Shown piece after piece: positions 1-5,609 of a DNA stretch of 5,609 bases; within the stretch, counting starts at the first letter, position 1, and the number at the start of each line of letters is the position of its first letter. Position numbers and translations under genes: made by a program. The stretch covers positions 1 to 5,609 of the forward strand of contig QNDZ01000115.1 in the NCBI GenBank assembly GCA_003646055.1, read 5' to 3'. Under the pieces are notes generated by a model. The model did not search any database. It was not told the origin of the DNA and saw nothing but the letters and a program-made list of their open reading frames with translations. This DNA is from a bacterium. Its GTDB lineage: Bacteria; Hydrothermota; UBA3072; B12-G15.

Positions 1-2
1 GG

Positions 3-74
3 ATATGTCAACAAGATTTTGACTGCCTGATGGTTAGAAAAAACTGATATATTATTCTTCAATCCTTGACATAT
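3..74. repeat. 9-bp inverted repeat flanking the upstream region (arms 3-11 and 66-74)
   Basis: ATATGTCAA at 3-11 is the exact reverse complement of TTGACATAT at 66-74. The match continues to GG/CC on the outer side if two extra bases (AT) are allowed in the right arm. The right arm is the -35 box of the plus-strand promoter, so the left arm is a TTGACA facing left. It could be the -35 of a divergent promoter whose -10 lies outside the window, or one half of a looping operator. Chance similarity in AT-rich DNA is also possible. Confidence 0.35.
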
Positions 75-94
75 ATCCCTTTTTAACATATTAT
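66..94 (+). promoter_or_regulatory. sigma-70-type promoter of the P5C dehydrogenase gene
   Basis: The sequence shows a perfect -35 box TTGACA (66-71), a 17-base spacer, and a -10 box TATTAT (89-94) differing from TATAAT at one position. Transcription would start near 100-102, giving a leader of about 25 bases before the start codon at 126. That is just enough for the ribosome binding site and leaves no room for a riboswitch or attenuator. Box quality and spacing suggest strong constitutive or activator-independent transcription. Which sigma factor reads it is inferred. Confidence 0.75.
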
Positions 95-111
95 CACACA
101 GGAAAATAAAA

Positions 112-121
112 AAGGAGGTGA
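112..121 (+). promoter_or_regulatory. strong Shine-Dalgarno sequence for the P5C dehydrogenase gene
   Basis: AAGGAGGTGA at 112-121 is fully complementary to the usual bacterial 16S rRNA 3' end. The GGAGG core ends seven bases before the ATG at 126, an ideal spacing. This fixes the start codon and, with the strong promoter, points to high expression. Confidence 0.9.
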
Positions 122-125
122 ACGG

Positions 126-1760
126 ATGGGAAACGGTATATTTAAACTTGAAAAGCCTAAAAATGAGCCAGTTCTTTCTTATGCCCCTAAAAGTAAAGAA
201 AAAGTGCAACTCAAAGAAAAACTGAAAGAGTTAAAGTCACAGGTTATAGATATTCCCCTTATTATTGGTGGTAAAGAGGTAAGGACTGGGGATACTGGAG
301 ATTGCATAATACCTCATGAGCATGGGACAAAGATTGGTATTTATCATAAGGCCGGGGAGAAGGAAGTGGAGATGGCCATAGAGGCTGCAAGAAAGGCATA
401 TAAGGAATGGAGCCAGATGTCGTGGGAACACAGGGCTTCCATATTTATGCGTGCTGCTGAACTGCTGTCAACCTCTTGGAGAAGCACCCTGAATGCAGCA
501 TGTATGCATTGCCAGAGCAAAACTGTCTTCCAGGCAGAGATTGATTCTGCATGTGAACTTATAGACTTCTTTAGATTTAATACATACTATATGAGAAAGA
601 TTTATGAAGACCAGCCAGACTCTGCTATGCCAGCATACAACAGGCTTGAATATCGCCCACTTGAAGGTTTTATATTTGCTGTAACACCCTTTAATTTTGC
701 CTCCATTGCTGGTAATCTTCCATCTTCACCTGCAATGATGGGGAATGTGGTTCTGTGGAAACCTGCTTCAAGTGCAGTATATACTGCATACTGGATAATG
801 AAACTCTTTCAGGAGGCAGGTCTTCCTGATGGTGTGATTAACTTTATCCCTGGTTCAGGTAGTAAACTTGGTAACATCATACTCAGACATCCTGAACTTG
901 CAGGAATACACTTCACTGGCTCCACAAACACATTCCAGACCATGTGGAGGATAGTGGGTGAGAATATAAAGAATTACAAGAGTTATCCAAGGATAGTTGG
1001 TGAAACAGGTGGAAAGGACTTCATCGTAGTTCACCCCAGTGCCAACAAGAAGGTAACTTTAACAGCAATCATAAGGGGTGCCTTTGAATACCAGGGTCAG
1101 AAGTGCTCTGCAGCATCAAGGGTATATTTGCCTGAATCCTGGTGGAACAGTTCATTCAAGGATGAACTCATTCAGGAAACAGAGAATATAAAGATGGGTT
1201 CTCCTGAAGACTTCACAAACTTCATGACTGCAGTGATAGACAAACCTGCCTTTGATTCAATTGTGTCCTATATAGAATATGCAAAATCTTCCAGTGAGGC
1301 AGAGATTGTTGCTGGTGGTGAGTATGATGATTCAAAGGGCTATTTCATAAGACCCACAATCATTCTCACAACAAATCCAAAGTTCAAAACCATGGTTGAG
1401 GAGATATTTGGACCTGTTGTGACAATATATGTTTATAAGGACAATGAATACGAAGATGTGTTAAATCTCTGCAATGAAACATCACCCTATGGACTTACAG
1501 GTTCAATCTTTGCACTTGATAGAAAGGCAATAATTCTTGCAGAAAAAATACTCACACATGCAGCAGGTAACTTCTATATCAATGACAAGCCAACAGGAGC
1601 AGTTGTTGGGCAGCAACCCTTTGGTGGAAGCAGGGCATCAGGAACCAATGATAAGGCAGGAAGTTATCTCAACCTGATAAGGTGGACAACACCACGAGCA
1701 ATCAAGGAGAATCTAAATCCACCAGAGGATTACAGGTATCCATTTATGATGGAGCCTTAA
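126..1760 (+). CDS. pruA: L-glutamate gamma-semialdehyde dehydrogenase (1-pyrroline-5-carboxylate dehydrogenase), ALDH4A1-like group
   Basis: This NAD-dependent cytoplasmic enzyme oxidises glutamate gamma-semialdehyde (the open form of pyrroline-5-carboxylate) to glutamate, the second step of proline degradation. At 544 residues it has the length of the long monofunctional family that includes mitochondrial ALDH4A1, and it lacks a proline dehydrogenase domain. Visible motifs: NEPVLSY near residue 13, AEIDSACELIDFFRFN (137-152), TPFNF with oxyanion-hole Asn190, cofactor-binding WKPA (211-214), FTGST (263-267), GETGGK with the conserved Glu293, GQKCSA with catalytic Cys327, and EIFGP (426-430). 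The C-terminal part has FYINDKPTG (483-491) and PFGGSRASGTNDKAG (498-512), the aldehyde-anchoring region characteristic of P5C dehydrogenases. The start is set by an excellent ribosome binding site. The gene looks intact and has its own promoter. No proline dehydrogenase gene is visible. Its stop overlaps the end of the convergent TamB gene. Function is assigned by family resemblance and is very secure. Confidence 0.96.
   Translation: MGNGIFKLEKPKNEPVLSYAPKSKEKVQLKEKLKELKSQVIDIPLIIGGKEVRTGDTGDCIIPHEHGTKIGIYHKAGEKEVEMAIEAARKAYKEWSQMSWEHRASIFMRAAELLSTSWRSTLNAACMHCQSKTVFQAEIDSACELIDFFRFNTYYMRKIYEDQPDSAMPAYNRLEYRPLEGFIFAVTPFNFASIAGNLPSSPAMMGNVVLWKPASSAVYTAYWIMKLFQEAGLPDGVINFIPGSGSKLGNIILRHPELAGIHFTGSTNTFQTMWRIVGENIKNYKSYPRIVGETGGKDFIVVHPSANKKVTLTAIIRGAFEYQGQKCSAASRVYLPESWWNSSFKDELIQETENIKMGSPEDFTNFMTAVIDKPAFDSIVSYIEYAKSSSEAEIVAGGEYDDSKGYFIRPTIILTTNPKFKTMVEEIFGPVVTIYVYKDNEYEDVLNLCNETSPYGLTGSIFALDRKAIILAEKILTHAAGNFYINDKPTGAVVGQQPFGGSRASGTNDKAGSYLNLIRWTTPRAIKENLNPPEDYRYPFMMEP
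1757..1760. other. convergent stop-codon overlap (TTAA palindrome)
   Basis: The plus-strand dehydrogenase ends with TAA at 1758-1760, and the minus-strand TamB gene ends with TAA on 1759-1757. The two stops are interleaved in the 4-base palindrome TTAA, so the genes overlap tail to tail with no intergenic base. Any transcript running past its stop is antisense to the neighbouring gene. Confidence 0.95.
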
Positions 1761-4700
1761 TACCTGAACACGAATCTCAGGAGAATTTTTCTGCTCCCAA
1801 ACTTATCTTCCTCGGCAGAGATCATGCCCCAGGGAGCAAATTTATAGTTTGCCTGATACTCAAGCCTGAGTTGTGGGAACACCTCTGTTCCCACTCTTAT
1901 GTAGAGGTTTTTGGATATATACTTTCCAACAACCAGTTTATAAGCCCTTCCCTTTTCAACCTGAGCGATGTCAAACCCAAACCTTTTCTTGAATTCCTGT
2001 GCCAGTTTTGACCTTGCCCAGTAATCAAATGCCCTGAAGGCTGAGGAAGAAATGGCGTCTTCTACCTTGCTCACGGAAAGCAGGTCTTCCCATTCAAGAT
2101 TTAATCCAAGGAGAACGATGATTTCATTGAGGCTTCTTGGTGGCTTTGAGTAAATATTGAATACGGGATTCCTCATTGTTCCAGAAACATTCAGGAAAAC
2201 AGAGTCTGACTGGGTTGGTGTGGTGTATGCAAGCAGGTTGATTTCAGGGTCAACAACAGCAGAACTTCTGAATATAAATTTACCCTGTTTTATTGTGAAG
2301 TCTGTATAGAGATAATTAAACTTGCCCTGCTTTGTATCAAGTTCGCCCTGAAGGAGTATATCTCCCCTCTTATACTGAAAGTTAACCTTACCACCCAGTT
2401 CTATATCTGCATTTTCATTCTTCAACCAGACATTGTAGTCTGATGCATCAATCCCAAGGTTTATAACAAGGTTCTCTGGCCTTTTACCCGTTTCTTCCTG
2501 TTTCATCCTGAAAGGCATTGTTATTGTAGCCTGGTCAATGGTGATACCCCCATCTATTTTTATATCCTTTTCCTTTCCATTTATTTTGAAATCACCATTG
2601 AGAATAGATGATACATAACCATAGGTGAACGGGGTATTCCTGAAACTGGCAGAGATTGAATAAGATTTCTCTTTTATATAGAAATTCCCCTTTGAAGAAA
2701 AAGTTCCCTCACCTATATTCCCTTTGATACTCTTTATATACACCCTGTTCCTCTTTAACTCCACACTCCCAAGAATGTTCTTGAGAATTGTTCCTGTTGA
2801 TGGTTCAACAAACAGACCATTTTTTATTCTCAACTTTCCATAAAGTTCAGGTGAATTTATATTACCATTCACCCTGACAACACCTGTTAATTGACAATTC
2901 TTGGTTTTTAACCTATCTCTAATTATGGTGAAAAGCCATGGACCAGCATCGTTCAACTCAATCAGAAAAGAGAGATATCTGTTCTTGAAGGTGTAGGAAC
3001 CATTTATGGTGGATTTTGCGCCTCCTTCAAGAATTGTAAGTTTATCAATAACAAATTTTTCCCTTGTTATTTCCCCTGTCAATTTAAGGGAATCTCCTAT
3101 GGTGTATTCGCTACCAACCCCCACACCGTTGAGAAGGACGCTGAAAACAGGCCTTGTTGTTTTCCCATGAATCCTTATTATTGCATCAACAGAACCCTTC
3201 AGGTCAATCCCCCGAGTCAAACCTATTTTTTTCAGGTCAAGCCCAATGATTGAAATACTGCCATTTATTTCTGAAGATGTATCTACATTTGCTACAATGC
3301 CAGCAGTAAATTTGTCTCCATCTGTTATGGTTAGAGAGGAAAGGGACCATCCATTTTCTGTTTTTTTGAATGTTGGTGTGGAGGAGAGGTAAATTGAGTA
3401 TTCAGGCATTGTTATGTTGAAGTTTGCAAGTTTGACGGACAAATTTGTTGTGGCATCAACCTCAAACACAGTGTTTGCCTTCCAGCCCTTTCCCTTTGTG
3501 AAACCCTTGAACCTTGCCTTCTTTCCATTGAATCTTCCAGAATAATAAATAGCACCAATTCCTGTCCAGGGGAGTTTCAGGTCCTGAAAGAAGATGTCAA
3601 GTTCGCCCTTGGGTTTAAAAATATCGGTCAGGTCAAAATTTCCGCCAGCATACCTTGCCTGATATTCTCCAATCCTTCCATCCTCTATCCAGAAGGAACC
3701 TGTTGCCCTTTTACCCGTTGCCTTCATCTCAAGTGAGAGCCTGCCCTTGAATGGGACAATGTGAGAGTAATGGAGTTTTTCAACATTCAGGTTGTTTATA
3801 TTTACAAATCCTTCAAGTGTCCGTTTTTTAAGAGAATAATTGCCATTTACAGTTATATTACCATCTGGAGACAGAAGCATGAATTTTCTTATATTCAGAT
3901 TCTCGCCATCAAGCAGTCCGTCAAAGTAAATGGCATCGGATTTCAGAAAGGCAAGATTTCCCTTCAGGTCACCTTTGAAAAGGTATACAGCACCCTTCTT
4001 ACTCAGATTAACCAAGCCTGATAGGGAGGTTGGTGGAAGGGCTGTGTCAATACGGCTGATGTCAAAGTTATCCAGGTTCAATTTAAGAGTGAGAATGTCC
4101 CTGTTGAGAATGACTGCAGTTATCCCTTCTGATTTGAGGTAAATTGAATCAGTGATACCAGATACACTCATGGAGTCAATATAGTATCCATCATAAAACA
4201 CCTGTTTGAGTATCCCTTTAACCTTGAAGTTTTTTCCTTTACCCTTGATGTTGAATACCCCTCTTCCGCTTATTTCTTTTCCCAGAAATTTTCCAGGTAT
4301 GGAGAGGTCAAGGTCAAGGGAAAAATCAAACCTGTCGTCCTCTCCCTTGCCATGGGCAGAAGAATGGTTGAATCTCAAAGAATAAATGTTGTAATAGATT
4401 TTATTTCCCCTTAGACCAATATCTGTCCTGAATTCCGCCACCGGTATTGAGTCAAACAAACCTGAAAAGGATTTGATACTTATATCCATTCTGCTCTTAC
4501 TCCCCCGTACACTAGCCCTTAAATCACCCTGTACAAAATGATTTCCATATTCCAATCTTGCATTATGTAGCATAAAATTTCTTATGTAAAATAAAGGAAA
4601 TGTTCTTTCTTTCTTCTCTCCGCCTCCTGAACCTGTGATTTTTATCCGTGCACCGTCAATATAGACACTCCTTATCCTCCTGCTCAGAATTGCTGTGGGG

Positions 4701-4933
4701 AAGTAATTTATCAGTATCTCACTTGCGTCACCAAGCCCTTCTATATGTATATTTTTAATCCTCAGTTCACTCACCACATTCCATTCCATCTTTTCAAAAT
4801 AACTTCCCTCTGGTAGTGCCTCTAAAATGGCACTTTCCAGTTTTTTAAACATGAACTTATATATTGTTGGCGATAGTAGGGTTATTGTTATTATCAGAAA
4901 TAGAATTACGAGGAGAGCTATCAGTCTTCCCAT
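1757..4933 (-). CDS. TamB/DUF490 family translocation and assembly module protein (AsmA-like)
   Basis: The family forms a long inner-membrane-anchored beta-taco groove across the periplasm. It functions in moving phospholipids to the outer membrane and/or assembling outer-membrane proteins with a BamA/TamA-type barrel. An uncleaved N-terminal membrane helix (about residues 4-21) precedes an AsmA-like start, including RIKNIHIEGLG (58-68) and FPLFYIRNFMLHNARLEY (112-129). A long run of short amphipathic beta-strand repeats follows, many of the form G-x-L-x-x-x-G. The C-terminal DUF490 signature is clear: GELDTKQGKFNYLYTDFTI (863-881), then QGKFIF and VDPEINLLAY, then a helical stretch around 935-985, the VGKYISKNLYIRVG motif (1002-1015), and a barrel-like end closing in FVFRY. 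At 1058 residues it is somewhat shorter than enterobacterial TamB (about 1260). The ATG overlaps the upstream Roadblock gene by 13 bases and has a GAGG site (4938-4941). No BamA/TamA gene is in the window. The family call is secure; the substrate is unknown. Confidence 0.93.
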   Translation of the reverse strand: MGRLIALLVILFLIITITLLSPTIYKFMFKKLESAILEALPEGSYFEKMEWNVVSELRIKNIHIEGLGDASEILINYFPTAILSRRIRSVYIDGARIKITGSGGGEKKERTFPLFYIRNFMLHNARLEYGNHFVQGDLRASVRGSKSRMDISIKSFSGLFDSIPVAEFRTDIGLRGNKIYYNIYSLRFNHSSAHGKGEDDRFDFSLDLDLSIPGKFLGKEISGRGVFNIKGKGKNFKVKGILKQVFYDGYYIDSMSVSGITDSIYLKSEGITAVILNRDILTLKLNLDNFDISRIDTALPPTSLSGLVNLSKKGAVYLFKGDLKGNLAFLKSDAIYFDGLLDGENLNIRKFMLLSPDGNITVNGNYSLKKRTLEGFVNINNLNVEKLHYSHIVPFKGRLSLEMKATGKRATGSFWIEDGRIGEYQARYAGGNFDLTDIFKPKGELDIFFQDLKLPWTGIGAIYYSGRFNGKKARFKGFTKGKGWKANTVFEVDATTNLSVKLANFNITMPEYSIYLSSTPTFKKTENGWSLSSLTITDGDKFTAGIVANVDTSSEINGSISIIGLDLKKIGLTRGIDLKGSVDAIIRIHGKTTRPVFSVLLNGVGVGSEYTIGDSLKLTGEITREKFVIDKLTILEGGAKSTINGSYTFKNRYLSFLIELNDAGPWLFTIIRDRLKTKNCQLTGVVRVNGNINSPELYGKLRIKNGLFVEPSTGTILKNILGSVELKRNRVYIKSIKGNIGEGTFSSKGNFYIKEKSYSISASFRNTPFTYGYVSSILNGDFKINGKEKDIKIDGGITIDQATITMPFRMKQEETGKRPENLVINLGIDASDYNVWLKNENADIELGGKVNFQYKRGDILLQGELDTKQGKFNYLYTDFTIKQGKFIFRSSAVVDPEINLLAYTTPTQSDSVFLNVSGTMRNPVFNIYSKPPRSLNEIIVLLGLNLEWEDLLSVSKVEDAISSSAFRAFDYWARSKLAQEFKKRFGFDIAQVEKGRAYKLVVGKYISKNLYIRVGTEVFPQLRLEYQANYKFAPWGMISAEEDKFGSRKILLRFVFRY
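1873..1894. repeat. perfect 9-bp stem-loop inside the TamB 3' coding region, possible terminator element
   Basis: GTGGGAACA (1873-1881) pairs perfectly with TGTTCCCAC (1886-1894) around the four-base loop CCTC. The stem lies about 113 bases beyond the dehydrogenase stop, within codons for TamB residues near VGTEVFPQLR (1014-1023). On the plus strand the nearest T-run (GGTTTTTGG) begins about 13 bases after the stem. That is too far for a classical intrinsic terminator, and there is no T-run on the minus-strand side. It could still be a 3'-end stabiliser or weak terminator for the plus-strand mRNA. The structure is visible in the sequence; the function is speculative. Confidence 0.35.
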
Positions 4934-5406
4934 GTTTCCTCAAAGAATTTTGATATTAATTTTGTTATTCCTTCTGTATCTTCCTCAAATTTTTCAACCC
5001 TTGGTATTGGTACTTCCTCTGTAAGGATTTCAAGAAGTTTTTTACACGCAATCTTTGATTCAACCTTTATCACACCAAGGATGGAGTTTTCCTTGTACAT
5101 TGTTATGAATACATATGATTTACCAATGTATTTAAAATATACATTCCACTCCTTCCCTTCAAGTAGTAGTTCTGAAAGTTCCTCTTTTATAAGCCTTGCT
5201 ATCTTTTCCGTTGCAGAAAAGATACCAGACAGAAGTGCCACGATTGAGAGAACCTTCAGGTCCCTTGTGAATCCCAGTTCACTTATGAGTTGTCCACTTC
5301 TGGAAACAAGGAAAACGCATCTTGCACCTGAAGCCCTTAAAAACCCATTCAGTATATCCTCTATTTTTCGGGATGTTTCAACCCCTAAAAGGATTTCCTC
5401 AGCCAC
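4921..5406 (-). CDS. Roadblock/LC7 domain protein, MglB-like (complete, 161 aa)
   Basis: Roadblock/LC7 proteins are small cytoplasmic dimers that bind Ras-like GTPases. Bacterial MglB acts on MglA as a GTPase-activating and exchange protein. The fold pattern is readable: helix 1 (about 11-26), a strand with CVFLVSRSGQLI (30-41), a long helix (about 48-79), strands WNVYFKYIGKSYVFITMYK (87-105) with SILGVIKVE (108-116), and a final helix of the domain (about 118-130). A charged, mostly acidic tail (131-161, rich in E/D) probably forms an extra C-terminal helix. In MglB such a helix contacts the GTPase. The length matches Myxococcus MglB (about 159 residues). The start is GTG (5406-5404): an in-frame TAA lies immediately upstream and no ATG occurs near the N-terminus, though the Shine-Dalgarno match (AGGG, eight bases upstream) is weak. 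The gene overlaps the preceding gene by 8 bases and TamB by 13. The fold is fairly certain; the partner GTPase is unknown. Confidence 0.85.
   Translation of the reverse strand: MAEEILLGVETSRKIEDILNGFLRASGARCVFLVSRSGQLISELGFTRDLKVLSIVALLSGIFSATEKIARLIKEELSELLLEGKEWNVYFKYIGKSYVFITMYKENSILGVIKVESKIACKKLLEILTEEVPIPRVEKFEEDTEGITKLISKFFEETWED
4931..4941 (-). promoter_or_regulatory. ribosome binding site and start of the TamB gene, nested in the preceding gene
   Basis: On the minus strand GAGG (4941-4938) precedes ATG (4933-4931) by four bases. Both lie inside the last codons of the Roadblock gene, whose TGA stop is at 4923-4921. The site has close spacing and an incomplete Shine-Dalgarno match, and it would be exposed by ribosomes finishing the upstream gene. 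This is the usual arrangement for translational coupling and supports this start for TamB. Confidence 0.7.
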
Positions 5407-5609
5407 TTAATATGCCCTGTATCCTGTCAGCAACCTTTCTTAAAACCTGTTTAACCTCTCCTAGATTTACATCATTTCCACCAATGATGCCAAGGACAAA
5501 ATCCTTTTTTATTGTAAAAATAAGATATCCGTTTTCACCCTTGATAATAGAGAGAACATTCTTTTTTATCCCTGTTTTATCAGCAACCTCTTTTGAGATT
5601 CTTGCAGTA
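5399..5609 (-). CDS. Roadblock/LC7 domain protein, C-terminal part only (cut by window edge)
   Basis: An open minus-strand frame enters from the right edge (first whole codon at 5608) and ends with TGA at 5401-5399, giving the last 69 residues of a longer protein. The visible part matches the second half of a Roadblock/LC7 domain: a helix end (ARISKEVADKTGI, 2-14), strand NVLSIIKGENGYLIFTI (17-33), strand FVLGIIGG (37-44), and a closing helix NLGEVKQVLRKVADRIQGIL (48-67). The pattern of a strand ending in LG followed by a helix parallels the next gene (SILGVIKVE). The two proteins are therefore probably paralogues of the same fold rather than pieces of one broken gene. Its end overlaps the GTG start of the 161-residue gene by 8 bases in another frame, indicating co-transcription. 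Unlike its neighbour, it ends directly after the domain helix without an acidic tail. The N-terminus and any fused domain are outside the window. Confidence 0.75.
   Translation of the reverse strand, partial: TARISKEVADKTGIKKNVLSIIKGENGYLIFTIKKDFVLGIIGGNDVNLGEVKQVLRKVADRIQGILSG

Noticed and set aside
19..55. Second upstream promoter candidate TTGACT (19-24) with TATTAT (50-55)
   Set aside because: The 25-base spacing is far outside the 16-18 range for sigma-70 promoters, and a much better promoter lies just downstream.
237..431. Minus-strand open frame of 64 codons inside the dehydrogenase gene
   Set aside because: It lies wholly antisense to a strongly conserved enzyme region, shows no recognisable family and has no promoter or ribosome binding site; it is a shadow frame.
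1793..1838. TGCTCCC/GGGAGCA inverted repeat considered as a terminator after the dehydrogenase
   Set aside because: Seven-base arms separated by more than 30 bases within TamB codons and no T-run after the right arm; too weak to support.
1682..2011. Plus-strand open frame of 109 codons spanning the convergent junction
   Set aside because: It overlaps the conserved C-terminus of the dehydrogenase in another frame and is antisense to the conserved C-terminus of TamB; the product resembles nothing I recognise.
3575..3589. Near-perfect palindrome TTTCAGG-T-CCTGAAA, a possible operator
   Set aside because: It lies mid-gene in TamB, has a one-base centre unsuited to an RNA hairpin, and matches the frequently used codons for the recurring D-L-K type strands; no second copy in a regulatory position.
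3190..3625. Repeated short motif TTCAGGTCAA/GGTCAGGTCAA, considered as a dispersed DNA repeat
   Set aside because: The copies encode repeated D-L-K/D-L strand motifs of the TamB beta-taco in the same frame, so protein repetition and codon bias explain them.
3761..4142. Two overlapping plus-strand open frames (86 and 70 codons) within TamB
   Set aside because: Antisense to continuous TamB coding sequence, of low-complexity composition, and without any ribosome binding site; shadow frames.
4827..5410. Plus-strand open frames of 65 and 109 codons opposite the TamB start and the Roadblock gene
   Set aside because: The apparent hydrophobic or serine-rich products simply mirror codons of the real minus-strand genes.

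Overview
This window looks like chromosomal DNA from a diderm (outer-membrane) bacterium, moderately AT-rich. Arginine is encoded mostly by AGA/AGG and isoleucine often by ATA, a pattern common in thermophilic and deep-branching lineages. A TamB-family envelope protein implies an outer membrane. Tandem Roadblock/LC7 genes beside TamB would fit an uncultured or deep-branching phylum (a WOR-3/Stahlbacteria-like lineage is one guess), but no marker gene in the window fixes the taxonomy.

Layout: bases 1-125 are a short control region with a near-consensus sigma-70 promoter and a very strong ribosome binding site. Bases 126-1760 (+) encode a complete L-glutamate gamma-semialdehyde (1-pyrroline-5-carboxylate) dehydrogenase of the long, ALDH4A1-like type. 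It catalyses the second step of proline catabolism. The rest of the window is a three-gene minus-strand unit, read from right to left: the C-terminal part of a Roadblock/LC7 protein (5399-5609, cut by the window edge), a complete 161-residue Roadblock/LC7 (MglB-like) protein (4921-5406, GTG start), and a 1058-residue TamB/DUF490 protein (1757-4933). These three genes overlap by 8 and 13 nt, so they are probably co-transcribed and translationally coupled.

The two transcription units converge, and their stop codons share the palindrome TTAA at 1757-1760, leaving no intergenic space for a terminator. No stretch over 300 bases lacks a gene. No RNA gene, CRISPR array, insertion sequence or phage element was seen.

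Functionally, the dehydrogenase is a metabolic enzyme with no evident link to its neighbours. The minus-strand unit joins small-GTPase regulatory modules of the MglB type to a periplasm-spanning lipid-transport/outer-membrane assembly protein. That linkage is the most interesting point here, and the partner GTPase, if there is one, would lie beyond the right edge.
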